From NCBI GenBank assembly GCA_001972305.1, contig BDDD01001777.1, forward strand, positions 36,104-100,103: a DNA stretch of 64,000 nt. The letters run 5' to 3'. The translations under genes and the position numbers were made by a program. The DNA is from Cephalotus follicularis. Lineage: Eukaryota; Streptophyta; Magnoliopsida; Oxalidales; Cephalotaceae. The notes beneath the pieces are model-generated. The model was not told the DNA's origin, did no database searches, and saw only the letters and a program-made list of their open reading frames with translations. Shown in pieces: positions 46,421-57,482 of this stretch (position 1 is its first letter; every line of letters starts with the position of its first letter).

Positions 46421-46799
46421 ATTCTCTTGTGTTAATGTTATTTCAGGATTTTGTACACCACCTTTATTTGCCTCTCATTTTTGTGGTACAATATTTTTAG
46501 TACCAATTGGTCCACCACGATTCAACTGTGGTTTAGACTTTAATATATCAATTAAGTTTTCACTAGTATTAGATATATCAATTCGTACTGGAGCATTCAC
46601 TACTGGTATATAATATTTTACTTCGAGTATCATCAAATGCGTCTAGCATTTAATTAATAATATTTTACAAATTAATGATCCTTTGAATTTATATTTCACA
46701 TTCATTTGTACGTGAACAAAAAATATATAATCTTGATGCTTTTCATGAAATTTCATTTTCATTTTTTGATAAAATTTTGTCTCCCCCTAATAGTGAAAA

Positions 46800-47642
46800 A
46801 ATCAATTTATCAAATTGAAACCTGTATAACGTGTAGTAAAAATATCATATGTTAATGGTTCAAGATACCTTATAATTGATGGAGAATCAAATTCTAAATA
46901 AACGTCAAGTCTTCGTTGTGGTCTCATCTTACTACACTGAGGATGTGCAATAGAGACATATATGTGTTTGGTTCTTGACTAAGAACAACCTGCAATGAAG
47001 AATATTTATGATATGCAGTTGGTCTTATACATATAAGAGCTGTAGCATGCAATATCGCATGTCCTCAAGCTGAAATGGGTAACTTTGTCCTCATAATCAA
47101 TAAAGGACGAGCAATCAATTGAAGTCTTTTGATAAGAGATTCGGCTAACGCATTTCAGGTGTGTACATGAGGAACAAGATGTTCAATAGTAATTCTTATT
47201 ATCATACAATATTCATCAAATGTTCTGGAACAAAATTCAGCAGCATTATCTAGCCAAATAGACTTTATAGGATGATCTAAAAATATGCTTGTAATTTATT
47301 TATTTGAGCTAGTAGTCTAGCAAATGCAACATTTCGAGTTGAAAGCAAGCATACATGTGACCATCTTGTTAATGCATCTATTAAGACCATGAAATATCGG
47401 AATGGTCCAGATGATGGATTAATCGGTCCACAAATATCTCAGTGAATTCTCTCTAAAAATTTTAGAGATTCTACAACCACTTTTGTTGTAAATGGTCTTA
47501 TAATAAGTTTTCTTTGCGAACAAACAACGTAATGGTTCTTATTATTCAATAGCATTTTCTTGTTTTTAAGTAGATGTCCATGTGAATTTTCAATAATTCG
47601 ACGCATTATTGTGACACCTGGGTGATCTAACCGTTCATACAA
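46800..47642 (-). pseudogene. copia integrase remnant
   Basis: MYERLDHPGVTIMRRII and the later HYVVCSQRK resemble the zinc-binding region before the integrase core; WSHVCLLSTRNVAFARLL follows with many stops. The catalytic acidic residues cannot all be found. Confidence 0.6.
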
Positions 47643-48625
47643 ATCATGAACCCTTTTAAGTCTATGACTTTTGAACCTATAATATTATGATATTCAATTA
47701 CTCTAATTTTCATAATGTATAACCCATAAGAATATTTAGGGAGTTTCTCCAGTATTTGCTTTCAGTTGAAAGCATTATCGGTGATATAAAGATATTTTTT
47801 TACATTTTCATTTGTAGTTTCAATATGATAACCATTAAGGTGAATATCTTTGAAACTAAACAAGTTTCTTCCAGATTTTGTAGAGTATAAAGCATCTGTG
47901 ATGCGAATTTGTGTTCCATTTGATAATACAAAACTAGTCATCCTAGAACCTTCAATTAGATTTGACGTACCAGAAATTGTTCCGACATTAGCCTTAACTA
48001 TTGTTAAATGTGAAAAATATTTTTCATTATGGAGTATTGTATTTGTTGTTGTACTGTCGGTTATGCATTGTATGATGATCTATAGATAAAAACACACATC
48101 TTATTAATAAATATAACTACGTTATATTTATTACTTCATAAGCACTTTATTCAAAAGTGATAAATATTAAAACAATGGCATATAACATCAACCAAGATGA
48201 AAGTCATCATCGGTAATCACTTGATCCATTTTCCCATTTGAATTAGTTAAAAAATCAACAATGTCTAAATGGTTTGTACCCATTGAAACAAAGTCTGATT
48301 GTGTAGTTTCCAAAGGATCACAATGATTAATAAAATTTGTTTCAATTTATTTACCTTTCTCTTTTAGAGAAGCTTGGTACAAGTCGACCCAATGCTTGGC
48401 TGTGTGACAAGCACGGTACCAATAACCTTCCATTCTACATCGGTTATAATTATTTTTTTTATTTTGGGCTTGCCCAACATTGCTGGATTATCCAGGATTG
48501 CACCATTTTTTATGTTGTTTTGTATCAAGATTTTGTCATTTCATACTATTATTATTACGTGGTCTCAAGAAATTTTGATTTTTTCCATGGTCACATCCTC
48601 TTCCACGTTCTCGTCCACGCCCTCT

Positions 48626-49180
48626 TCATCGTCCTCCAAAATAGGACGAAATTGTATTTACTTCTAGTATAGGGGCTGAACCAGTCGGACAATTGTCATG
48701 ATTTTGCAGGAGTAATTCATTATTTTGCTCTGTAATAAAAAGAGATCCAATTAGTTCATTATATTTCTTGAACCCGTGCAACCTATACTGCTGTTGCAGT
48801 AACACATTAGATGCATGAAATGTTCGATATGTTTTCTTTAACAATATATCTTCGATGATAACTTCACCACACATCTTCAGTTGTGATACAATTTTGAACA
48901 ACGTGGAATTATATTCCGAAACTGTTTTAAAATCCTGAAATCGTAGCTGTGACCAATCATTCAATGCCTTTGACAGTACAACAGCTTTCAAATGCTCAAA
49001 ACTATCATTTTGGTTTTGCCATAGTTCAAGTGGATTTTTAATAATTAGATATTTATATTTCAGGTCATCATCAATGTGATATCTTAAGAAAATTAGTGTA
49101 GTGGCGCGTTCCTCATTTGATGCTGCATTTCCTTCATCAATTGTGTATCTTAATTTCTTAGCACTCAGATGCAGTTTCAC
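48626..49180 (-). pseudogene. copia gag remnant
   Basis: 184 codons with NPLELWQNQNDSFEHLKAVV, LNDWSQLRFQDFKTVSEYNS and TFHASNVLLQQQYRLHGFKK, typical of plant copia gag. It ends near NTISSYFGGR before the zinc knuckle would be expected. Confidence 0.7.
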
Positions 49181-49824
49181 AAATTCTTTCCAGAAATATC
49201 AAGAACAATGAATTTCTGATTTTTAATATTTGACATTTTTACATTGAATCAAAAGATAAAATAAATGTTATTTAAGCATAGTAAATAAATAAAGTTTACT
49301 GTAATAAAAAAATGTGAGACCTCATAGGTGCAATCACTGGTCACGCTCAATTTCCTCCGATTTAATCAGGTCATGGACCACTTGAGATAATAGGGCTTGC
49401 CATATTCGAACGTCGGACCTCAAATATGAACGAGCGGTTTCCTACCCTTAAGTCACTACCTCAAGTGGTGATAGTAGTTTACAAAAATAAATAAATATAG
49501 ATATATGATAATATTCTTACTTACATTATTAATTTGACCAAATATTAAATAATTACAATAAATAAAATTGATAATAAAACAAATAATATAAATATATAAA
49601 ATAGTAAACAGTTATCAGTAGTACCGTTAGATATTAAATATAGAAGTTTCCACTAAGTCTCGGGTAATTTCAGTAGACAAATGGTATCTCAAGAAAAGTC
49701 AATCACGAAAATGTTTCACACCACATATTTGGTGATCTGTACAAATAAGTAATACACTAAAATAATAATTGAGACATACGTTTTTATATATTGTTAATAA
49801 TCTACACAAACGATAAAATCGCAA

Positions 49825-49825
<1 letters not shown>

Positions 49826-49876
<51 letters not shown>

Positions 49877-49878
49877 CT
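49826..49878. repeat. (AT)n microsatellite
   Basis: About 25 AT units, close to the degenerate LTR of the decayed copia. A shorter TA tract with a following ACACAC stretch is at 50363-50402, inside the first intron of the next gene. Confidence 0.9.
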
Positions 49879-50106
49879 AATTTAAATTAGCTTAGATATC
49901 AGAATTTTGTGGTTATAATGTGTTATATTATTATGAGTTGTACATTCTTCGTAAAGGTTATTAGAATATGATACGATTAGTTTAATAATAAGAATCTGTC
50001 ATAATTATTTTACAATATTTAAAACTACATTTTTTTTTCCACTTTGATAATTGTTTAAAACTACATCTTTTTTTTTTTAATTCAGGGAGATAATAAATTC
50101 ATAACT

Positions 50107-50361
50107 ATGGCTTCGAATAGCAGAGAAGGTAGAAGGAGAAAGATCGTGGAGAGAGGATCCGACCGTTTAGCTCTCATTACGGGTCGGATCCAGTCCGTAC
50201 CTCCTCCCTCCTCTTCTCCTCCTCCTCCACTTGACTCTTCCCTGCCGTTGCCCCACCCCTTTTCTCAAATTACCTGTAATTTTTATCCTTCACTTATATA
50301 ATTTTATCTGTCATAATTACATTTTTGTCTTTTTAGTACAATAATTTTATACATAGTGTTC

Positions 50362-50403
<42 letters not shown>

Positions 50404-51729
50404 GTGTATATCTATAAAATTATGTTATTGTACATTGTATTATATATTTGAGTTGGTTAATATTTTCCCCAATTTTGTAAATATCAATTAAGATTAATTG
50501 TTGATAAGAGTTGTATGGATACAATCATCATATTTTATCTAAATCTGTTGAATTGACTTAAGCTTGAATATGTAATATTAAGAAAGTATATTTTTAATTG
50601 GATTTGGATGTTTGGTTCTTGATGATGGTTATAGGGAAGAATAGAAAATTTTCTATGCAGTAGAATTTGATTGATATTGTGACTAAACACCCATCACTTA
50701 GTTCTCATTGCGAGGGCCCGGGCACTGCCCCTCACTCCTTTGTAAGTTTATCCCTGAATACTAATATAGGGATCTGCTAAATAATTTTATATTCATTTTT
50801 TTTTTTTAATTTACGTTACAGGATTTTCTTTTATTTAATGTTTGATTGGTTTTGAGTTTTTTTAGCCATAACATTGTCAAATTAATACGATTCTGGGTTC
50901 GGATTACTTGGTTTTATAGTTAATGTAATGTGCAGATTTTTATATAGAGTACACTGCAATTCAGCTTATGACTTTATTATCGAGTTCCTGATCTCAGTGT
51001 TAGTTGGAAACTGGAATTACATCGTCAATACTTTTTGCTCATTGTTTTAATTGGTATACAGTTTCTTCTAATGGTGAGGATGAACCATTTGGTTCAACAT
51101 TACTAAAACGTGATCGTGTTAGTGATGCTAACCAGACAAACACTGATGACGGCGGAAGCAGTGTGGAATCAACACTCCATGGGACAAGCATTGAAGCCGC
51201 AGAAGCTCCTGCCTTGGAAGACAGTGTAAAAGCGATGCCATCTCTGATCTCCTCAACAGATCGAGATTCATCTATTTCTACTTTGGATTCCGAACAAGTT
51301 GTAGAACAACAAAAACATCAAAAAGGAATTTACAGTCCAAAACATATAAGTTCTTGCATTGCAGCCTCGGAAAGTGCGCGGCTTTATTGTTCTGCAACTG
51401 TAGCCCTTTTAGTTGTTTTATCTTACCTTGGATTTCCTATACTCCGCAGCAACTTCATAAAGAGCATCATAAGCTGGAGTCCTCTTTATCTAGTTTTGCT
51501 GACAAATATAACAATTGTGCTTGCACGACTTCTTTTTGGTAATCAAAGAGGTTTTGAAAGGTCTATTGGAGAAAAGAACAAGAATACATTAAGTGATGGA
51601 TACGGTTGGGCTGAGCAAGCAAGCAAGGTGTTGGAGGTAGTCTTGGTGATTCAGAAGGCAATGAATGCAGTTTTCATGGATTGCAGTGTTTATGCTGTGA
51701 TTGTTATATGTGGCCTATCCTTCACATAA
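50107..51729 (+). CDS. GET2: GET2-like membrane protein (tail-anchored protein insertion receptor)
   Basis: Two exons: 50107-50275 and 51062-51729. Donor ACCT|GTAATT, acceptor TATACAG|TTTCTT; phase is kept, giving 278 residues. The N-terminus MASNSREGRRRKIVERGSDR followed by LALITGRI has the basic cluster plus R-L-x-x-ITG pattern of GET2/CAML proteins, which use it to contact the GET3 ATPase at the ER membrane. Next come a proline/serine-rich and acidic linker, then three hydrophobic segments near residues 163-183 (ATVALLVVLSYLGFPIL), 195-217 (PLYLVLLTNITIVLARLLF) and 255-277 (SVYAVIVICGLSF), as expected for GET2. Its neighbours AFC3 and GLB3 are also close to the Arabidopsis GET2 gene, as I recall. 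Function is inferred; an unrelated three-span protein is less likely. Confidence 0.75.
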
Positions 51730-52109
51730 ATATTCATCTAAGAAAGTTTTTATAATTTTATATTTAGAATATGACGAGTTTGCAGTATGATCTGCCAACT
51801 ACCGTTCCAATTTACGACTTGATTAGCTTCTCTCTAGATAGCAGCGAAATAAGTCGAGGGTGGTTTTCTTTAGTAATTTAATGAAATTGAACATTGCTTT
51901 GCCTGATCTTAGGTACTTCGTAAACAAGTATATTAGTGCACTCAGAATACTTTTCAGATGCTGGCGTTTAAAAGCAAGGTGAAGCTTATGTTTAGCAGTT
52001 GGCGTTGTTCATAGTCGATGTAAATATTTGGGAGCCAATAAAACAAGGCAATCGGGAAGAAACTGTTTAGTCGATGGATATTTCATATAATTCACCTGCA
52101 AATTTGAGT
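51730..52109. other. Convergent 3' region between GET2-like and MEF21-like genes
   Basis: Non-coding. An AATAAA polyadenylation signal for the plus-strand gene lies at 52037-52042. The minus-strand PPR gene ends at 52110, so their 3' untranslated regions probably overlap. Confidence 0.55.
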
Positions 52110-53726
52110 CTATTGTTTTTGACACACATTTTGGCCTGTCTCATCTACCATAATATCATCTGTTACATCTTTATGCAAAGCCAGCAACTCTAGCAAATCA
52201 AAGATGCCCTTTGAAAATGGTTTCGAATTATCACCTGATACAAATTCTTGAACAACACTGTCAACCTCGATCAAACTGCATCCCGGGGTTTTCTTCATGC
52301 TCTTGGCTCTTATGAGCTGCCTCATCCTGGACACGCCCTCCCACTTTCCCAGGTCTGCATAAATATTAGAGAGTAAAACATAGTTCCCCGTCTCTTCAGG
52401 TTCAAGCACTTCAAGGTTCTCCATCGCAATAACTGCAATCTCAAGATTGTGATGAGTCCTACAAGAACTCAACAGAGAACCCCATACCTTTGAGTCTGGC
52501 TTCACTGGCATATTCTGAATCATGTCAAGAGCCTGACTAAGTCGTCCTGAACGCCCAAGAAGATCGACCAGACAACCGTAGTGTTCAACTTCTGGCTCTA
52601 TCTTATAATCTTTTCTCATAAAGTCAAAATACTTTAACCCCTCATTGCATAAACCAGCATGGACACAAGCTGAGAAAAGACCAAGAAAGGTGATACCATT
52701 TGGTTCAACATTTGCTCTCTGCATTTGTTGAAACAATTGAATAGCTTCGTCTGCCCGACCATGATTACCTAGCCCTCCAATCATTGTACTCCAAGAAATT
52801 ACATCCCTGTCACTCATTTGATCAAACAACTGCTTAGCGTCATTGATGCAACCACATTTTGAGTACATTTCCATAAGAGCATTGCAAATGAAAGTTTTCC
52901 TCAGTGACCCGTTTCTTTCACAGTACATATGAATCCATTTTCCAACCTCAAGAGCTCCCAGCTGTGCACAGGCAGGCAAAACAGACACCATGCTGATCTC
53001 ATCAGGTTCAATACCAACTCTTTGCATTCGCCGGAAAGTATCCAATGCATCCGCATGGCACCCGCTTCTTGTGTACCCAGAAATCATCGTCGTCCATGAG
53101 ACAATAGTCCTAAAAGGCATCTCATCAAACAACGCTTCAGCCTTCCTTATTTGACCCAGTCTAACATGCCCAGAAATAAGATTATTCCATGAAATCACAT
53201 CTCTGTCAGTCATTTCATCGAACACCTTCTGTGCATCAAGTAAATCATTAAACTTCACATACATATCTATAAGTGCATTCTCTGTCACTTCTTGCGCTTT
53301 TGGCCCAAATTTACGCAAATGACCATGCACTTGCTTACCCAGAGAATGCCAAATAAGTCCTGCACTTGACTTTAACACATATGGGAATGTGAATTTGTCA
53401 GGCAAAATTGGGTGTCTCAGCATTTGCTTATACGCAGTGATTGCTAAGCCATACATATGGTTATGTGTATAAGCTCTAATGGTGGAATTGTACAAAAACA
53501 CATTTGGCTCAATCACTTGATTGAAAAGCGATCTTGCATAATTAAAATCCCCGCTTTTATCACAACAATCAACCATCTTTGTCACCAAGAAGTTGCTCTG
53601 TGATAGTGAGTGCTTAACAATTTGGGCTTGAATTTTCTTCAAATCTAAAACTTTTACGCAGTTTTGCAACAAGGGTACAAAAAGATCTTCTACTTCTCTG
53701 ATTCTCAAAGCACCAATTCTTATCAT
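52110..53726 (-). CDS. MEF21: PPR protein of the E subclass, MEF21-like
   Basis: Intronless, 538 residues, close to the length of Arabidopsis MEF21 (a mitochondrial RNA-editing factor). The start MIRIGALRIREVEDLFVPLL matches the start of that protein, followed by QIVKHSLSQSNFLVTKMVDC, NPN-type NVFLYNSTIRAYTHNHMYGL and a run of PLS-type repeats (for example DRDVISWNNLISGHVRLGQ, FRTIVSWTTMISGYTRSG). The C-terminus has E/E+ motifs (NYVLLSNIYADLGKWEGVSR, SLIEVDSVVQEFVSGDNSKP) and no DYW domain. Such proteins bind specific organellar transcripts and rely on another protein for the deaminase. The gene shares only 11 bp with its divergent neighbour upstream. Confidence 0.9.
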   Translation of the reverse strand: MIRIGALRIREVEDLFVPLLQNCVKVLDLKKIQAQIVKHSLSQSNFLVTKMVDCCDKSGDFNYARSLFNQVIEPNVFLYNSTIRAYTHNHMYGLAITAYKQMLRHPILPDKFTFPYVLKSSAGLIWHSLGKQVHGHLRKFGPKAQEVTENALIDMYVKFNDLLDAQKVFDEMTDRDVISWNNLISGHVRLGQIRKAEALFDEMPFRTIVSWTTMISGYTRSGCHADALDTFRRMQRVGIEPDEISMVSVLPACAQLGALEVGKWIHMYCERNGSLRKTFICNALMEMYSKCGCINDAKQLFDQMSDRDVISWSTMIGGLGNHGRADEAIQLFQQMQRANVEPNGITFLGLFSACVHAGLCNEGLKYFDFMRKDYKIEPEVEHYGCLVDLLGRSGRLSQALDMIQNMPVKPDSKVWGSLLSSCRTHHNLEIAVIAMENLEVLEPEETGNYVLLSNIYADLGKWEGVSRMRQLIRAKSMKKTPGCSLIEVDSVVQEFVSGDNSKPFSKGIFDLLELLALHKDVTDDIMVDETGQNVCQKQ

Positions 53727-53737
53727 TTTTAGAATTA

Positions 53738-55818
53738 ATGAACCGACTGTGCTTGTTATCGAGTGAGCGCCGGCAGAAATTTGCTGATTTGTTGAGGTAC
53801 TGTTCCAAGAATACGTTACTTGGTCAAGGATTGCAAGTCCACGCTGCTTTACTCAACATGGGTTTTGGAGTTGATTTGATGTTAAGTAATGATCTTATAG
53901 ATATGTATGCAAAATGCGAGCAAGTGGGAATTGCCTGTGACGTGTTTGATAGAATGATTGACAGAAACGTGGTTTCTTGGACATCTCTTATGTGTGGGTT
54001 TTTACAAAGTGGTAATGCCAATGGATCTTTATCTCTATTTTGTCAAATGGGTTTAGCTGGTGTTAAGCCGAACGAGTTCACTTTTTCTACTAATATTAAA
54101 GCATGCGGGGTTACGAGTGTTTCTGAAAACGGAATGCAGATTCATGGTTTGTGTGTGAAAACTGGATTTGATTTGGTCACTGTGGTGGGAAATTCTATCA
54201 TTGACATGTACGGAAAATGCGGGAGAATAAATGAAGCAGCAAGGATGTTTTATTTAATGCCGGATAGAAATCTTATAAGCTGGAATGCGATGATAGGAGG
54301 ATATATTACCGCAGGATATGCTGAGAATGCACTTCTTTTGTTCAGTGACATGCAAGGACATGGGGAATTTCCTGACGATTTCACATTTACAAGCACGTTA
54401 AAGGCCTGCAGTGTTCTCGGTGCACTAAGAGGAGGAACTCTAATTCATGGGTTTTTAATCACGAGCGGATTCCCATTTTTGGTTAAAACAACTATTGCAG
54501 GTGCTCTTATTGATCTTTATGTGAAATGTGGAGATTTGTTCCAAGCTCGAAGAGTTTTTGATCAGATTGAGACGGAGAATGTGATATCCTGGAGTGCGCT
54601 AATTTTAGGCTATGCTCAAGCTGGAAATTTAGAAGAGGCCCTCGACTTGTTTAGGCAACTAAGGGACAGAGGTATTCAAGTAGATGGATTTGTTTTATCA
54701 AGCATGATGGGTGTGTTTGCTGATTTTGCTCTTGTGGAGCAAGGCAAACAAATGCATGCTTACAACATTAAAGTCCCAGCTGGTTTAGAGATATCGGTGT
54801 GCAACTCAATTTTGGATATGTATCTCAAAGGCGGACTTATGGATGATGCAGAAAAACATTTCAATGAAATGCCAGTGAGGAATTTGATTTCTTGGACAGT
54901 TATGATCACTGGCTATGGAAAACATGGTCTTGGCAGAGAAGCTATTCGTCTCTTCAAGAAAATGCAGTCACAAAATATTGAGCCTGATGACGTGACTTAC
55001 TTGGCCATACTCTCAGCTTGTAGCCACTCTGGACTCATCGAGGAAAGTCAAGAATTCTACTCAAGTTTGTGTCAAAATAAGCAGATAAAGCTAAGAGTTG
55101 AGCATTGTGCTTGCATGGTTGATCTCCTTGGCAGAGCTGGACGCATAAAAGAAGCCAAGAATCTCATTGACAGTCTGCCACTAAAAACAAATGCAGGGAT
55201 ATGGCAGACATTGCTCAGTGCTTGTAGAGTTCATGGGGACTTGGAATTGGGGAGAGAAGTTGGTGAGATTCTGTTGAGAATGGACGGCAATAATCCTGTC
55301 AATTACATAATGCTGTCAAATATCTATGCGGATGCTGGGTATTGGAAGGAGTGCCAGAGAATAAGAGAGTTGGTGAAGGCGAAAGGATTAAAGAAAGAGG
55401 CAGGACGTAGTTGGGTGGAGATTGATGGGGTGTTGCAATTTTTCTATGGTGGAGATGACACACACCAGCAAATGGAGAAAATCCATAAGCTCCTTAAGGA
55501 GATGGAGAAGAGGATGAAAGAAGACTCGGGTTATGTTTATGGGGTGAAATTTGCATTGCATGATGTGGAAGAGGAATCAAAGGAGGAAAGCTTGAGGGTC
55601 ACAGTGAAAAGTTGGCAATTGGGTTAGCATTGGTTCATGGTGGCCTAAATGAGGAGGGCAGGGTCATTCGGATTTTCAAGAACTTGAGAGTTTGTGGGGA
55701 TTGTCACGAGTTCATCAAAGGCTTGTCCAAGATCTTGAAGATGGTATTCCTCGTGCGAGATGCTAATAGATTTCACAGGTTTAAGGATGGACTTTGTTCT
55801 TGTGGAGATTATTGGTGA
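53738..55818 (+). pseudogene. PPR-DYW protein (At3g15130-like) with a one-base frameshift
   Basis: Intronless. The frame from 53738 (MNRLCLLSSERRQKFADLLR) carries about fifteen PLS-type repeats and the E motifs (NYIMLSNIYADAGYWKECQR, GRSWVEIDGVLQFFYGGDDT), then shifts after [10 protein letters not shown] at 55599/55600 and stops at 55627 (629 residues). In the next frame the family sequence continues: [33 protein letters not shown] and the terminal CSCGDYW, stop at 55818. One missing base explains it; with it the protein would be 693 residues, near the usual length. The lost part is the DYW cytidine-deaminase domain, including the H-x-E zinc and catalytic residues. Everything else is intact, so a recent mutation or a sequence error is likely. 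Confidence 0.88.
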
Positions 55819-57482
55819 TTCTGTTTAAGCCTTCAATTTCCAAATATTCGGCTTCTTTCCAAACCGTTTATAATATGGAACAAAAAGATGAGACAGTTTT
55901 GCAAAGAAACAAACCGATTCAACGAAATACTAAAACTACTGCCAACACATGTTGAACAACTACATGCATTAAGCTTTTCATGCTTTCATTTTTTTCATAG
56001 TTCTACATGCTCAAAACTGCCTGTAATTATGAATTTTTTTTCTTTTTAATCTGTATTTAATTTAGTAGCAATGTCACTCTAATTATTATATCTGTGAATA
56101 GCATTTTTTAAATCTAACCGATAAATTTGATGATATATCTGTCTAGATCATACATATAAATTTTTAAATCAATTGAATATTTTTTTAAGTATTTCATTTT
56201 AAAATGAAAAGTTTAATCGTTCTATAATTTATTCATATACAATAAAATATTATCCTATTCAATATAATATTAACAGATATCTGATTGATTTAAAAATATT
56301 ATCATGTTCAATATAATATCTATAGATATCTGATTGATTTAAAAAATACTATTTATAATGTATGTAAAATAGATATAATATTATCTCATAAAATATATTT
56401 TTATTATACAATATCTTTATTTATTTATTATTATTATATGATGGGGGTAGGAAGACTCAATGTCCTTACCTTTTAAATATAAATTTAAGCAAGGTGTCGC
56501 GTTAAAATAATTGTGGTGATTAACTTTAGTACATATCACAACAATGGGGTCTCAAGACAGACATTGGAGAAATGCGTACGGAATGTGGTGTTCAACCATA
56601 AAATCATGGTGTACTAGTTTAAGATAATAATGGCGTCAGTTCAATTTGACAGTTTGCAACGAATATTTGTTGCAAAAATGACTTTATTTCATTGTAATTA
56701 TATCTATCAACACATAGCTACACTTTCACTGTACATCATAATCTGTTAGTGAAAGTGATAATGAGAAGCTTGTACAAGCAAAACTGAGACTACAACCACA
56801 AGTTGTCTTAGCATACTATAATAGAATATCAAACCCTGCATATTTTTAAATGGATACAATTCATGAAATTATAGTTAATAATAAAAATTTATATTAAATA
56901 AAAATATAACAAATTAATAACAATTATTGATAGATTTCTATCATTGACCATATTTACATAAATTATGTTTACTAAAAAAAAAAAATTCATTGACATTAAT
57001 TTAAATATCTCGTTAACATAAATATCTGCTTGAATGGTCTAGAACCATGGAGCAGTAATGTTGAGGAATTGAGCTAACTACGTCCAGGGATACTTTGTCC
57101 CTAGAGAGTAATCACAGTTTGACTACAATTCTATCTGCAATTGTTATATTAATAGCATTACTAATAGAATTTGAGGATGTAAAAAGAGAGAGTAAACTTA
57201 AGGGTGTAAGAATAACCCCTTTAATAGAATGAAAAACCTTCGAGTTCATATGGTAGAATTCTGACCACGAACATTCAACATTGTACGGGTTTAAGTTACA
57301 CATTTTTCACCTTTTCATATCCCATCATGATCCCATTATTACTTGGGACACAAACTTCTTCCTCTAACCAAAATATTTGTACAAAATACATGTGAAACTC
57401 AAAACTTCTGGCTCCATAAGAGCCGCCATTTATCTAAAAACCAGCATGATGAACCAAACATTTACTTTCTACATCTTGCGCC
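55819..57482. other. Intergenic region with an AT-rich tandem repeat
   Basis: No gene is supported. At about 56246-56344 two copies of a 48-50-bp unit contain TTCAATATAATAT and GATATCTGATTGATTTAAA. The remainder is AT-rich; nothing recognisable from 56500 to 57480 apart from short open frames. Confidence 0.55.

Larger units (their letters stand above)
41400..50030 (-). mobile_element. Decayed Ty1/copia element with nested solo LTR
   Basis: On the minus strand: gag (48626-49180), integrase (about 46800-47642), RT (45203-46420) and RNase H (44690-45200 and 41640-42000), in Ty1/copia order. The LTRs survive only as fragments: about 41440-41600 and 49905-50020 share CTTATTATGAATTATA-like and ATAATTATTTTACAATA segments. 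A worn primer site (TGATATCTAAGC against TGGTATCAGAGC) is seen at about 49890-49901. Stops and frameshifts are everywhere. A 2.5-kb solo LTR splits the RNase H. The outer boundaries are approximate. Confidence 0.75.
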
